Source: Mycolicibacterium sp. P9-64 (GTDB lineage: Bacteria; Actinomycetota; Actinomycetes; Mycobacteriales; Mycobacteriaceae). Taken from it: DNA of 64,000 nt. The notes under the pieces were generated by a model. That model saw only the letters and a list, made by a program, of their open reading frames with translations. It was not told where the DNA came from and made no database searches. The position numbers and the translations under genes are program-made. Positions within the stretch are counted from its first letter, which is position 1. The number at the start of each line of letters is the position of its first letter. The stretch is from contig NZ_NPKO01000002.1 in the NCBI RefSeq assembly GCF_008329605.1, positions 372,001 to 436,000 on the forward strand, given 5' to 3'. This document shows positions 49,494 to 58,826 of this stretch, one piece after another.

Positions 49494-49858
49494 TCGCCGG
49501 CTTGACTGGTGATCACGGTATAGAGCTCGGCGATGAGGTTGTCGCGCACGAGCGCAACGTCGAATCCAGCGGCGACGGGCTTGCCGCCGTCGGGCCCGAG
49601 TTCCCATGCCAGATAACCAAATCCGAGGGTCTGGTGCACCGGGCCGGCTTTGGTGAAGACCAGCCCTTCCAGCTGCGACTGTAGTGCAATTGCCTTGGTG
49701 TTCAGGGCATCATGGCCGACGACGATGCCCTCGTCGTCCGTCCAGCGAACGTTGGGAGCGTAGGTGCGTTCGATTGCGGCGGTCCTGCGTTGGGCGTCGC
49801 GCTCGTTGAAGACGTCGAGCAGGTTCGCTTCCATTAGTTCGGTGATGGTCTTGGTCAT
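49490..49858 (-). CDS. SnoaL-like NTF2-fold protein
   Basis: 122 residues: MEANLLDVFNERDAQRRTAAIERTYAPNVRWTDDEGIVVGHDAL is the SnoaL start; GFGYLAWELGPDGGKPVAAGFDVALVRDNLIAELYTVI is the closing sheet. ATG at 49858. Divergent from the MarR gene at 49990, which is probably its regulator. Confidence 0.85.
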   Translation of the reverse strand: MTKTITELMEANLLDVFNERDAQRRTAAIERTYAPNVRWTDDEGIVVGHDALNTKAIALQSQLEGLVFTKAGPVHQTLGFGYLAWELGPDGGKPVAAGFDVALVRDNLIAELYTVITSQAGD

Positions 49859-49883
49859 GGTGGGTCCTCCGTGTTCGCTGGTC

Positions 49884-49905
49884 TCACGCTCGTGAAAGTG
49901 CGTGA
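49884..49905. promoter_or_regulatory. Inverted repeat in snoaL-marR intergenic region
   Basis: TCACGC and GCGTGA arms around TCGTGAAAGT. Located 25 bp upstream of the SnoaL-like start and 85 bp before the MarR start. Suitable as a MarR dimer site; assignment by position only. Confidence 0.45.
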
Positions 49906-49989
49906 CATATCATTCAAACTAACGGCGATCCAGTTTTAGTCCCGTGGGGGCGATATTCTCGGTCGACACCGTGAGAAGGAACAGCAGAA

Positions 49990-50493
49990 GTGTCGTCTAG
50001 CCCACGCCGGAAGCCCGCTCAAGACTGGCTGTCAGCACCCGAGCTACGGGCCTGGCGCGCGTTCATGGCCGTGCAGATGCGGATGAACTACGAGATGAAT
50101 CGGCAACTGCAAGGTGACAGCGACCTATCGCTTGCCGACTACCACGTGTTGACCGCGCTGACCGACGCTCCAGGCGGGCGCTTGCAGGTCTCGGACCTGG
50201 CCGCACTGATCGGCTGGGAGCGTAGCCGCGCTTCGCATCAGCTGCGACGGCTATGCGAGCGTGGCCTCGCCGAGCGGATTCCCTCGCAGGCCGATGGCAG
50301 GGCGACCGATGCGACTCTGACGAAGGCGGGTCGCGACGCGATCGACGCGGCAGCCGCCGGTCACGTGGCGCTGGTCCGGCGAATGTTCTTCGACCCGTTG
50401 CCCGACGACCTCGTCGCACCCCTGACCGCGGCGTTGGAACACATCCGGGTCAACATCAACTTCAACAGCTCCCTGCCGCCAGCTCCCTGGTGA
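49990..50493 (+). CDS. MarR-family transcriptional regulator
   Basis: 167 residues. Winged-helix core is clear: LADYHVLTALTDAPGGRLQVSDLAALIGWERSRASHQLRRLCERGLAERIPSQADGRATDATLTKAGRDAID. Opening WLSAPELRAWRAFMAVQMRMNYEMNRQLQ is the dimerisation helix. GTG at 49990. Divergent from the SnoaL-like gene. Confidence 0.9.
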   Translation: MSSSPRRKPAQDWLSAPELRAWRAFMAVQMRMNYEMNRQLQGDSDLSLADYHVLTALTDAPGGRLQVSDLAALIGWERSRASHQLRRLCERGLAERIPSQADGRATDATLTKAGRDAIDAAAAGHVALVRRMFFDPLPDDLVAPLTAALEHIRVNINFNSSLPPAPW

Positions 50494-50665
50494 TAAGTCA
50501 TCTAATCTGACCGCGCTCGCCGAGCGTGCCGCCATGGCGGTATGGCGGCTGGAATCCCGCCGTCACCGCACGTTCGGCGCCGTAGACAGGCTTCCCCAGA
50601 AGCGACGAGGCGCATGCGTGCGTGTCTGACGTACCGACCCGCCCGCAGGGTGGAAAATCCGGAGC

Positions 50666-51385
50666 ATGCTTGCCGTCGAACTGTTGACCCGCGTGGGGCT
50701 GGCCACGGTGCTTGGCCTCGCGATCGGCTTCGAGCGTCAATGGCGGTCAAGGATGGCCGGCTTGCAGACCATGGCGTTGGTCAGCATGGGCTCGGCGTTG
50801 TTCCTCATCTTGAGCGCCTACAGCTTCGACCAGTCGGGTGACCGGCTGCGTGTAGCAGCCCAGATCGTCTCCGGCATAGGCTTTCTCGGCGCAGGCGTGA
50901 TCATGAAGCAGGGCCTGTCGGTGACGGGCCTCAACACCGCCGCAACCCTGTGGGCGACGGCAGCAGTTGGCGCGCTGGCTGGGGCATGGATGTGGCGCGA
51001 AGCGATCGCGGGTGCGGCCATCGTCGTGGCCGCCAACTGGTTCCTGCAGCCACTGGCGAGCCGCATGGACCGAGCGCACAAGGATGGTGTCCGTGACGTG
51101 GCGCCTGCCGACTACGTGATCGAAGTGGAGTGCGGGAGGCAGGTGGAGGCCGAGATCAAGTCGCTGATCGCGCGGGCAATGCCGCGGCCCGCGTTCCAGC
51201 TTCGTGCGGTGCGGACGCGGCCTGCCCATGCCGCCGAACAGGTGGAACTGCAGGCGGAGTTCGAGACCGCCGCCCGCCACGACGACGACGCCGAGGATGC
51301 CGTCCTCGCCTTGAGTCAACAACCTGGCGTCACGTCGGTGCGGTGGAGCATCGCCCACGAGCAGGAAGCGGACTGGTCGAAGTAG
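50666..51385 (+). CDS. MgtC/SapB family membrane protein
   Basis: 239 residues. The N-terminal MgtC membrane domain has LGLAIGFERQWRSRMAGLQTMALVSMGSALF, IVSGIGFLGAGVIMKQG and GLNTAATLWATAAVGALAG, the family signatures. A cytoplasmic ACT-like C-terminal domain follows (DYVIEVECGRQVEAEIKSLIARA). MgtC proteins inhibit ATP synthase and help survival at low Mg2+ in macrophages. The 172-bp leader is G+C-rich with hairpins, but I do not see an M-box. ATG at 50666. Confidence 0.9.
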   Translation: MLAVELLTRVGLATVLGLAIGFERQWRSRMAGLQTMALVSMGSALFLILSAYSFDQSGDRLRVAAQIVSGIGFLGAGVIMKQGLSVTGLNTAATLWATAAVGALAGAWMWREAIAGAAIVVAANWFLQPLASRMDRAHKDGVRDVAPADYVIEVECGRQVEAEIKSLIARAMPRPAFQLRAVRTRPAHAAEQVELQAEFETAARHDDDAEDAVLALSQQPGVTSVRWSIAHEQEADWSK

Positions 51386-51400
51386 CGGAAGGGGGCGGCC

Positions 51401-51808
51401 ATGCACTTGCAGCCGTTCTTCGGGTGGGCAACCCACGGCTTCGAAGTCGCGGGCGTGCTGGCGATGGTGCTCGGCTCCATGTACGCCTTCGCGCTCGCCG
51501 CGGTCGTCTGGAAGCGAAACGGCAACGGCGGCCGCGCCTTCAAGACACTGCGCGATTCGCTCGGCGGGGCGATCCTGCTCGGCTTGGAACTGCTCGTCGC
51601 GGCCGACATCGTCAAGACCGTCACCTCGGCCCCGTCCCTGACCGATGCGGCCGTACTCGGCATGATCGTGTTGATCCGGACGGTGCTGAGCATCACGATC
51701 GAGATCGAAGTCGACGGCGTCGCGCCGTGGCGCAAGGCCCTGACCACCGGGCCCGAGGTCCTGGCCAGGGCCACCCGCGAAGCGGCGCAGCCAGCCAAGA
51801 AGGATTGA
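51401..51808 (+). CDS. DUF1622 family membrane protein
   Basis: 135 residues with three likely helices (FEVAGVLAMVLGSMYAFALAAVVW, SLGGAILLGLELLVAADIVKTV, AAVLGMIVLIRTVLSITIEIEVDG). The glycine-leucine LGLELLVAADI segment is the DUF1622 signature. Starts 15 bp after mgtC, so probably one operon. Function unknown. Confidence 0.87.
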   Translation: MHLQPFFGWATHGFEVAGVLAMVLGSMYAFALAAVVWKRNGNGGRAFKTLRDSLGGAILLGLELLVAADIVKTVTSAPSLTDAAVLGMIVLIRTVLSITIEIEVDGVAPWRKALTTGPEVLARATREAAQPAKKD

Positions 51809-51845
51809 TAAGCACATCTAACTTCTTTGGCGTACAGTCGATGCC

Positions 51846-52790
51846 ATGGCGAGAACCGACAACGACACCTGGGACATCGGCGAGAGCGTCGGAGCCACCG
51901 CGCTCGGCGTCGCCGCGGGACGGGCCGCGGAGACCAAGAGCGAGAATCCCCTCATCGTCGATCCCTACGCGCAGGTGTTTCTCGACGCGGCCGGTGACGG
52001 CATCTGGAACATCTACTTCAGCGACGACCTGCCAGCCGAGCTGACCGACGTCGATCCGAGGCTCGGCGAGCGGTTGACGGCGATGACGGGTTACATCGCA
52101 TCACGCACGAAGTTCTTCGACGAGTTCTTCCTCGCTGCGGCCGCCGCCGGTGTGCGCCAATCGGTGATCCTGGCAGCCGGACTCGACGCGCGAGCCTGGC
52201 GGTTGGCCTGGCCCGACGGCAGCGTCGTCTACGAGATCGACCAGCCGAAGGTGCTGGCATTCAAGACCGGGACACTCGAATCCCGCCTTGCCACACCGAT
52301 TGCCAGGCACGTGGGTGTCGCCATCGACCTGCGTCAGGACTGGCCTGCCGCCCTGCGGCAGGCAGGCTTCGATCCGAAGTTGCCCACCGCATGGTCGGCA
52401 GAAGGCCTGTTGCCCTACCTGAGCGCGGAGGCACAGGAGCTGCTGTTCGAGCGCATCCAGGGGCTCAGCGCGCCCGGCAGCCGAATTGCCGTGGAGGCGT
52501 TCACGAACGACTTCTACAGTGCAGAAGCCGTTGCCCGACGGGTGGAGCAGATGGCCCGCTACCGGCAGGCGGCGGTCAAGCTGGGGCGCGAGGACATGGC
52601 CGACACGGGAGCCCTGCTGTATGAGGAGGAACGCACCGAGGTCGTCGACTGGCTGCGTGCACACGGTTGGGGTACCACCGCCGTGACCGCGGAGGCGCTG
52701 ATGGCCGGCAACGGACGCTCAGTGGCACCGGATCTGGAGGACGGACACCCGCAGAGCGTCTTCGTCGAAGGGCGGTTGGGTCAGCTGTAG
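51846..52790 (+). CDS. SAM-dependent methyltransferase, TIGR00027/Leucine carboxyl methyltransferase-like family
   Basis: 314 residues. The mycobacterial multicopy pattern [39 protein letters not shown] is at the N-terminus. Rossmann motif [17 protein letters not shown], then [13 protein letters not shown] and [18 protein letters not shown], with [13 protein letters not shown]. Related to leucine carboxyl methyltransferases. Substrate unknown. Overlaps the end of the convergent kinase gene by 10 bp. Confidence 0.9.
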   Translation: MARTDNDTWDIGESVGATALGVAAGRAAETKSENPLIVDPYAQVFLDAAGDGIWNIYFSDDLPAELTDVDPRLGERLTAMTGYIASRTKFFDEFFLAAAAAGVRQSVILAAGLDARAWRLAWPDGSVVYEIDQPKVLAFKTGTLESRLATPIARHVGVAIDLRQDWPAALRQAGFDPKLPTAWSAEGLLPYLSAEAQELLFERIQGLSAPGSRIAVEAFTNDFYSAEAVARRVEQMARYRQAAVKLGREDMADTGALLYEEERTEVVDWLRAHGWGTTAVTAEALMAGNGRSVAPDLEDGHPQSVFVEGRLGQL

Positions 52791-54613
52791 GCGCCGTTGA
52801 TCACCGGCTGGGTGATCATCCCCGCCTCGACACCCCAATTGGTCATGATCGTGCGGTACTCGCCGCTTGCGATCAGATACATCAATGCCTGTCGCAGGGA
52901 TTCGGCCAACGGGGAGCCCTTGACCACCGGCCAGCCGTACGGCGCTGCGTTGAAGATCTCGCCCGCCGCCTCCAGCGAGCCGTTGCTGCGATTCACGGCG
53001 TACCCCGTCACCGGCGAATCGGCAGACATCGCGTCGAGGTCGCCCGCCGTCAAGGCGGCCGTGACGTCGTCCTGGCTGTCGTAGTCGATCGCCACGATCG
53101 GCGGCGAGCCGACGGCGACACAGGCCTTGCTCTTCACCGGCAGCTCTTCGGTGTCTTGGATGGTGCGGGACTGCACGCCGACTCGCAGACCGCAGGCGTT
53201 GTTCGGGTTGATCGGCGAGCCAGGTCGTTGCGCCCACTGTGTTCCCGCCTGGAAGTAGGTCACGAAGTCGGCGGACGCTTCGCGCTCCTTCGTGTCCGTG
53301 AACGACGACAGCCCGACGTCGAAGGCCTTGCCCTGCACCGACGGAATGATGCTCTCGAAGGCCGTCTCCCGGTACTCGACCTTGAGCCCCAGTACCTTTG
53401 CGACGGCGTTCATGAGGTCGACGTCGAAGCCGGTCAGGTTGCCGTCGGCATCCCTGAACTCGGCAGGCGCATAGGGCTCGTTGATGCCGACCACCAGCTT
53501 GCCCGTCGACCGGATCGCCGCGGGCACGGTGGCTGCGATGGCCGCGGGGTCACCGATCATCGGGGCGAGAGTGCTCGACGACGTGCCGGTAGTCGTGGTT
53601 GATTCGGCATTGACCTTTGAATCGCCTGGTGCACTCCGCATTTGCCAGGTGACGACCGCGGCGACGAGGATCCCGACGACCGTTGCGGCGGACAGTGTGA
53701 GCGTGCTGAGCCGGCGCGTCCGCGGAGAGCCCGCCGGCGGCGGCCGCTTGGAACGTGGCGCTCGCCGACCGGGCTGGACGGCCCTGACGGCGTCGGCAAG
53801 CTCCCCTGCGGTCTGATACCGGTTGTTGGGATCCTTCGCCATCCCCTTTGCGACGACGTCGTCAAAACCCTTGGGCAGGCTGGGATTGAGCGCCGATGGC
53901 CGTGGGGGAGGGGCCACCAGGTGACCGGCGAGCTGCTGCTCGAGGCTGTCGCCGGAGTAGGGCCTGCTGCCCGTTAGACATTCGTGCAGCACACAGGTCA
54001 GCGCATAGACATCCGAACGAGGATCGCTCTGCCCGCTCTTGAACCGCTCCGGCGCCATGTACGCCATGGTGCCGAGAGTGCTTCCGACAGTGGTCAATCC
54101 CGTCTCGGTGGTGGTGCGGGCGATGCCGAAGTCAATGAGGTAGACGAAGTCCTTGGCGGCGACGAAGATGTTGGACGGTTTCACGTCGCGGTGCACCAGC
54201 CCGACCGCGTGGGCCGCATCCAGGGCCGCTGCCACCTGCTCGACGATCGAGACCGCCCGTTGTGGAGGCATGGGGCCGGTGGCGTCGGATAGCACGGTGC
54301 CGAGATCCTCACCGTCGATCAATCGCATGTCGAGGTAGAGCTGGCCCTCGATCTCGCCATAGCCGTGAATGGGGACGACGTGCGGCTCGCTCAGAGCGGC
54401 GGCGGCGTGGGCTTCACGGCGAAAGCGCTGCTGGAAGACCGGGTCGCCCGCGAGGTGGGCGGGCAAGACCTTGAGTGCGACGATGCGGTCGGTGAGGGTG
54501 TCGTGCGCTCGGTATACGTTGCCCATTCCGCCCCGACCGAGCAGTTCTAGCAACTGATAGTGCCCGAACGGCGTCGCATCCAAGCGCTGCTCCTTGACGC
54601 CTCCGAACTGCAT
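52781..54613 (-). CDS. Ser/Thr protein kinase fused to extracellular amino-acid-type solute-binding domain
   Basis: 610 residues. Cytoplasmic Hanks-type kinase 1-275: G-loop [11 protein letters not shown] (25-34), K48, HRDVKPSN (141-148), DFG (161-163), and an activation loop rich in Thr ([24 protein letters not shown]). A basic/proline juxtamembrane stretch and one transmembrane helix (about 303-325) follow. A Ser/Thr linker leads to a complete SBP_bac_3 domain (371-605: [61 protein letters not shown]). This is a ligand sensor built as a receptor kinase, probably for an amino acid or similar small molecule. ATG at 54613. Confidence 0.92.
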   Translation of the reverse strand: MQFGGVKEQRLDATPFGHYQLLELLGRGGMGNVYRAHDTLTDRIVALKVLPAHLAGDPVFQQRFRREAHAAAALSEPHVVPIHGYGEIEGQLYLDMRLIDGEDLGTVLSDATGPMPPQRAVSIVEQVAAALDAAHAVGLVHRDVKPSNIFVAAKDFVYLIDFGIARTTTETGLTTVGSTLGTMAYMAPERFKSGQSDPRSDVYALTCVLHECLTGSRPYSGDSLEQQLAGHLVAPPPRPSALNPSLPKGFDDVVAKGMAKDPNNRYQTAGELADAVRAVQPGRRAPRSKRPPPAGSPRTRRLSTLTLSAATVVGILVAAVVTWQMRSAPGDSKVNAESTTTTGTSSSTLAPMIGDPAAIAATVPAAIRSTGKLVVGINEPYAPAEFRDADGNLTGFDVDLMNAVAKVLGLKVEYRETAFESIIPSVQGKAFDVGLSSFTDTKEREASADFVTYFQAGTQWAQRPGSPINPNNACGLRVGVQSRTIQDTEELPVKSKACVAVGSPPIVAIDYDSQDDVTAALTAGDLDAMSADSPVTGYAVNRSNGSLEAAGEIFNAAPYGWPVVKGSPLAESLRQALMYLIASGEYRTIMTNWGVEAGMITQPVINGAYS

Positions 54614-54702
54614 TGACGTCGAAATGCTAAATCAGGTCGGGCAAAAATGCCCGGATACGTCAGTTTTGTCAATTGAGCGGGCGAACGTGGCACGATCGCC
54701 GA

Positions 54703-55440
54703 GTGTCCGAGTGCGACGGCTATCCGGTGACCGCGCCGCCGGTGCCGGGGCCCGTCTTCACCCACCAGCACTGGACCGATCTGACGCTGGTGCACTGGCC
54801 CGTCGACCCCGCCGCGATTGCTCACTTCTACCCGCAGGGGACCCGGCCCGACGTCTTCGCGGACGGCTCGACCTACGTCGGTCTGGTGCCGTTCGCGATG
54901 AGGGATGTCGCGCTGGGGATCTCGCGGCCCATTCCGTACCTCGGACGGTTCCTGGAGACCAACGTCCGGTTGTACTCGATCGACGACGAGGGCCGGCACG
55001 GCGTGTTGTTCCGCTCGTTGGAGACCGAGCGGCTGGCCCTGGTTTTCGCGACCAGAATCGGGCTCGGGGTGCCGTACACGTGGGCGAAGATGCGCATGAC
55101 CCGCAACGGCGACCGAATCACCTACGCCAGCGTGCGGCGCTGGCCCCAGCGGGGACTGCGGACCCGATTGACCGTCGACGTCGGCGCGGTCGTCGATCCG
55201 ACGCCACTGGAGATCTGGCTGACGGCGCGATGGGGCGCCCACACCCGCACGGTAGGACGCACCTGGTGGGTGCCCAACGAGCACGAGCCGTTCCCGCTTC
55301 GGGCGGCCGAGGTGGTCGATCTGGATGACGATCTGGTGGCGGCCGCCGGCGTGCAACCCACCGGAAAACGCCTGCGTGCGCTCTTCACACCTGGGGTGCG
55401 TGCCCGCTTCGGCAGGCCGACCCATGTGACCAGCGGGTGA
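54703..55440 (+). CDS. DUF2071 (YqjF-like) protein
   Basis: 245 residues. FTHQHWTDLTLVHWPVDPAAIAHFYPQGTRPDVFADGSTYVGLVPFAM and FLETNVRLYSIDDEGRHGVLFRSLE are typical of YqjF/DUF2071. GTG at 54703; TTG at 54673 would add 10 residues. Divergent from the kinase gene with 89 bp between. Function unknown. Confidence 0.83.
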   Translation: MSECDGYPVTAPPVPGPVFTHQHWTDLTLVHWPVDPAAIAHFYPQGTRPDVFADGSTYVGLVPFAMRDVALGISRPIPYLGRFLETNVRLYSIDDEGRHGVLFRSLETERLALVFATRIGLGVPYTWAKMRMTRNGDRITYASVRRWPQRGLRTRLTVDVGAVVDPTPLEIWLTARWGAHTRTVGRTWWVPNEHEPFPLRAAEVVDLDDDLVAAAGVQPTGKRLRALFTPGVRARFGRPTHVTSG

Positions 55441-55506
55441 ACACGCTGCAACCAAAGGGTTGTGCGGGTGACGGGTTGGGGCTCGAGCCGGGACAATGGG
55501 AACGGT

Positions 55507-55797
55507 ATGAATGCGTTCGTGTCGGTCTACGTCGATATGGGGGCCCGGGCAGATGACGTCCGCGTCGCCGTTGCTCGCCTGCCCAGACCCCGGGGAGTGG
55601 CCGAGGTCAAGGTCGATTGCGACGCGATCACCGATACCTTCGGCTGCCGTATCGCGGTGGATCTGACGGGCTCGTTCGACGAACACACCGAGGGTCTGGC
55701 AATTGCTCGTGCGTACGCTGCGGATCTCTCGGCGGCCCTGGGGATTCCCGCGTTCGCCTTCTACGACTTGCTGCGCCGCGACTACCCGGCGAGCTGA
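55507..55797 (+). CDS. Small hypothetical alpha/beta protein
   Basis: 96 residues: FVSVYVDMGARADDVRVAVARL start, then VAEVKVDCDAITDTFGCRIAVDLTGSFDEHTEGLAIARAYAADLSAAL. No recognised motif. ATG at 55507 with GGGAAC upstream. It ends one base before the convergent nitronate monooxygenase stop. Unknown. Confidence 0.62.
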   Translation: MNAFVSVYVDMGARADDVRVAVARLPRPRGVAEVKVDCDAITDTFGCRIAVDLTGSFDEHTEGLAIARAYAADLSAALGIPAFAFYDLLRRDYPAS

Positions 55798-56721
55798 CTA
55801 GGTTCGACCGGCCCTGGCGCGCGCCGCGTCGAGCGCCGCTTCGATCTCGCACCACGTTCGTCGCACGATCTCCGACACCGGCAGCAGGTCGGTGATCCGA
55901 GATGACACCTGATCGGTGTTGGCAACGCTGGCGTCCATGTCGCCCTCGAAGTACAGCGCAGTGATGCCGCCGAGCACGGGCGCAGCACCGTCGGAGTCGG
56001 CCAGCTTGGCCGCAAGGCCGACGCGCAGTACGCGCATCGTCGGGTTGCCGGGGATGCTCAGCAAGAACGTGCCGTCATCGGCCGCCGCCACGATGGCGTC
56101 CTTGAAGTTCGCGTGCACGAGCGCCTCCTGGCTGGCCAGCATCCGCGTGCCCATCTGTACGCCTTCGGCACCCAGCACCAACGCCGCCGCTGCGGTGCGC
56201 GCGTCGCACATCCCGCCCGCCGCCAGTAGCGGCAGGTCGACGTGCTCGGCGACCAGCGGCAGCAGCACCATCGTCGACGCAGACAGCGCCGACTTGAACC
56301 CGCCGCCCTCCACGCCCTCCACCACCAGCGCGTCGACGCCCGCGTCGGCCGCCTTCCGGGCGCCCTTCAGCGATCCGACGACGTGAAACACCGTCATGCC
56401 TGCGTCGTGCAAGCGCTCGGTGAACAGCGCGGGGTCACCTGCCGAGGTGAAGACGTGGCGCACGCCGGCCGCGGCCAGCGTGTCGACGATCGAAGGGTCT
56501 CTCTTCCACCCCTGGATCATCAGGTTCGCGGCTACCGGGCGGTCGGTGAGCTCGCGGACCCTGAGTAGGTCGGCCCGGCCCTCGGCGGTCAGGGTCTCGA
56601 TCATCCCCATGCCGCCGCCCTCGGAGACGGCGGCGGCGAGCTCTGCGCGCGCGATGTAGGTCATCGGCGCTTGAACGACCGGGTACTGCACCCCGAGCAG
56701 GGCTTGGATTCGGTTCGGCAT
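55798..56721 (-). CDS. Nitronate monooxygenase (2-nitropropane dioxygenase-like)
   Basis: 307-residue FMN TIM-barrel enzyme. YPVVQAPMTYIARAELAAAVSEGGGMGMI is the conserved N-terminal strand-loop; FHVVGSLKGARKAADAGVDALVVEGVEGGGF with the phosphate-binding GGM and GAEGVQMGTRMLAS segments complete the FMN site. Oxidises alkyl nitronates or a related substrate. ATG at 56721; the longer upstream frame is not coding. Confidence 0.88.
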   Translation of the reverse strand: MPNRIQALLGVQYPVVQAPMTYIARAELAAAVSEGGGMGMIETLTAEGRADLLRVRELTDRPVAANLMIQGWKRDPSIVDTLAAAGVRHVFTSAGDPALFTERLHDAGMTVFHVVGSLKGARKAADAGVDALVVEGVEGGGFKSALSASTMVLLPLVAEHVDLPLLAAGGMCDARTAAAALVLGAEGVQMGTRMLASQEALVHANFKDAIVAAADDGTFLLSIPGNPTMRVLRVGLAAKLADSDGAAPVLGGITALYFEGDMDASVANTDQVSSRITDLLPVSEIVRRTWCEIEAALDAARARAGRT

Positions 56722-56946
56722 CGGCCCTATCCGGCCGCGGGATGACGACGAGGACCGCGCATCTTCGGAACATAACAGGGCGGCGGATTTTCGCATCGGC
56801 CACGCCGAGCACCGTTGGCGGAAACGCATAGGTTGCGAATCGTTACCGGATCTTGTTGCAAACGTGTCTGGAGTGGCAGAGGGTTCAAACGTGACTCAAG
56901 TGCTGAAAGTGCACTGTCGGGCACACAACGGAAGAAGTAATCGCAG

Positions 56947-57363
56947 ATGACTCGTCAACGATCGACATTCCGAATGGCAACCGTCGCCGCGGGCGTCTTC
57001 GCGGCGGCTCTGGCGACCGTCGCACCCGCAAGCGCCGACGAGGGCAACAACGACGCGTTCCTCAAGGCACTCAGCAGCGCAGGCGTGGGGTTCAACGATC
57101 CGAACTCCACGGCAGCACTGGGTCAGGCGATCTGCCCCATCCTCGCCCAACCGGGTGGCAACTTCGCCCAAGCCGCGTCGACCGTGACCGGTAGTGGGAT
57201 CCCGCCGGGCATGGCAGGACTGTTCACCACCATCGCGATTCAGATGTACTGCCCGACCATGATCAACCAAATGGCCAACGGCGACTTCTCCAGCATCGGC
57301 AATCTGGCTGGCATCGGAAACTTCATGGGGATGCCCAAGATTGCGGGGTTGCCAGGCTCCTGA
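56947..57363 (+). CDS. Secreted DUF732-type protein
   Basis: 138 residues. Signal peptide (MATVAAGVFAAALATVAPASADE, cut after ASA) and a mature part with NDAFLKALSSAGVGFNDPNSTAALGQAICPILAQPGG and a second Cys in MYCPTMINQM, the DUF732 pattern of mycobacterial exported proteins. Ends in a Gly/Met-rich tail. Function unknown. The 225 bp before it contain no gene. Confidence 0.85.
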   Translation: MTRQRSTFRMATVAAGVFAAALATVAPASADEGNNDAFLKALSSAGVGFNDPNSTAALGQAICPILAQPGGNFAQAASTVTGSGIPPGMAGLFTTIAIQMYCPTMINQMANGDFSSIGNLAGIGNFMGMPKIAGLPGS

Positions 57364-57463
57364 GTCGCGTCGTCACCAGGATGTCGTCCGACTCGGCGTC
57401 GAGCGGGATACCCGATCGAGCACTCCGCGAATTCGCCGCGCCTGGGCCTGGCATTCTGTGCCC

Positions 57464-58345
57464 ATGGCCAAACCGCCCAAGGACACGGACGACCTCGCAC
57501 CGCACTTCGACGACATTCAGGCCCACTACGACATCTCCGACGACTTCTACCGGCTGTTCCTCGATCCGACGCAGACCTACAGCTGCGCGTACTTCGAGCG
57601 CGACGACATGACGTTGGAAGAGGCGCAGATCGCCAAGATCGACCTGGCGCTGGGCAAGCTGGGTCTGCAACCGGGTATGACGTTGCTCGACGTCGGCTGC
57701 GGTTGGGGTGCCACCATGCTGCGGGCCATCGAGCGCTACGACGTCAACGTCATCGGCCTCACGCTGAGCAAGAACCAGGCCGACCACGTCGAGCAGTTGT
57801 TCGCCTCGTCGGACAGCCCGCGATCCAAGCGGATCCTGCTGGAGGGGTGGGAGAAGTTCGACGAGCCCGTCGACCGCATCGTCAGCATCGGCGCGTTCGA
57901 GCACTTCGGCCACGAACGCTACGACGCCTTCTTCGCGACGGCGCACCAGGCGTTGCCTGATGACGGAATCATGTTGCTGCACAGCATCACCGGGCTGCAC
58001 CCCGACGAGATGCGGGAGAAGGGGCTGCCGCTGACGTTCGAGTTCGCGCGGTTCCTCAAGTTCATGCTGACCGAGATCTTCCCCGGCGGACGACTGCCGT
58101 CGATCCCGATGGTGCAGGAACGCGCGACGGCAGGCGGGTTCGAGGTGACCAGAACCCAGTCGTTGCAGCCGCACTACGCCAAGACCCTCGACAAGTGGGC
58201 TGCAGCGCTGGAGTCCCGCCACGACGAGGCCGTCGCGATCCAGTCGCAGGAGATGTACGACAGGTACATGCGCTACCTCACCGGATGCGCCGACATGTTC
58301 CGCGTCGGCTACATCGACGTCAATCAGTTCACGCTGGAGAAGTAG
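57464..58345 (+). CDS. Mycolic-acid cyclopropane synthase/methyltransferase family
   Basis: 293 residues. DLAPHFDDIQAHYDISDDFYRLFLDPTQTYSCAYFERDDMTLEEAQ and LLDVGCGWGATMLRAIERYDVNVIGLTLSKNQ are hallmarks of CmaA/MmaA/PcaA enzymes; the SAM site and the active-site residues in GAFEHFGHERYDAFF are intact. Modifies double bonds of mycolic acids with SAM. Which paralogue (CmaA2, MmaA, PcaA) cannot be told from sequence alone. ATG at 57464; the longer frame is not needed. Confidence 0.92.
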   Translation: MAKPPKDTDDLAPHFDDIQAHYDISDDFYRLFLDPTQTYSCAYFERDDMTLEEAQIAKIDLALGKLGLQPGMTLLDVGCGWGATMLRAIERYDVNVIGLTLSKNQADHVEQLFASSDSPRSKRILLEGWEKFDEPVDRIVSIGAFEHFGHERYDAFFATAHQALPDDGIMLLHSITGLHPDEMREKGLPLTFEFARFLKFMLTEIFPGGRLPSIPMVQERATAGGFEVTRTQSLQPHYAKTLDKWAAALESRHDEAVAIQSQEMYDRYMRYLTGCADMFRVGYIDVNQFTLEK

Positions 58346-58347
58346 GC

Positions 58348-58806
58348 CTACTCGGCGACGGTCTTGCTGAAGAACACCCGCCGATAGCCATCCTGAACGG
58401 CGCGGTGCGTCTCGCGGTAGCCGTGGCGCGGGTAGAACACCAGGTTCTCGGTCATCGCCTCGTTCGTCACCAGCCGCAATTCGCGTAGGCCCTGCTCGGT
58501 GGCGTCCCGTTCGGCCAGCTCCAGCAGTCGGCGGCCGTACCCGCCGCCCTGCGCAGACGGCGATACCGCGACGGTGTCCAGCAGCAGATGGTCACCCTGG
58601 TCCTGGGTGACGAGCACGGCGATGACCGCGGCGCCCTGTGCGACTACCCAGATTCTGGACGTGTCGAGCATCTCTGCGTAGTCGGTGAGCATTGGAGCCG
58701 GCGGTTTCCCAATGCGTTCGACGTACTTCTCGAACGACTCCGCGACGAGCGCCGTGACGGCGCCGATGTCGTCGATCGTTGCACGCCGCAGCACTGGCTC
58801 GCCCAT
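58348..58806 (-). CDS. GNAT acetyltransferase
   Basis: 152-residue GNAT fold: acetyl-CoA loop VAVSPSAQGGGYGRRLLELAERDATEQG, then NLVFYPRHGYRETHRAVQDGYRRVFFSK. ATG at 58806. Convergent with the cyclopropane synthase, separated by 2 bp. Substrate unknown. Confidence 0.9.
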   Translation of the reverse strand: MGEPVLRRATIDDIGAVTALVAESFEKYVERIGKPPAPMLTDYAEMLDTSRIWVVAQGAAVIAVLVTQDQGDHLLLDTVAVSPSAQGGGYGRRLLELAERDATEQGLRELRLVTNEAMTENLVFYPRHGYRETHRAVQDGYRRVFFSKTVAE

Positions 58807-58826
58807 TCCGGCGAGCCTAATCGGGG

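Noticed and set aside
50494..50665. M-box magnesium riboswitch before mgtC
   Set aside because: Hairpins are present, but I cannot find the conserved M-box core sequence; ordinary G+C-rich leader is as likely.
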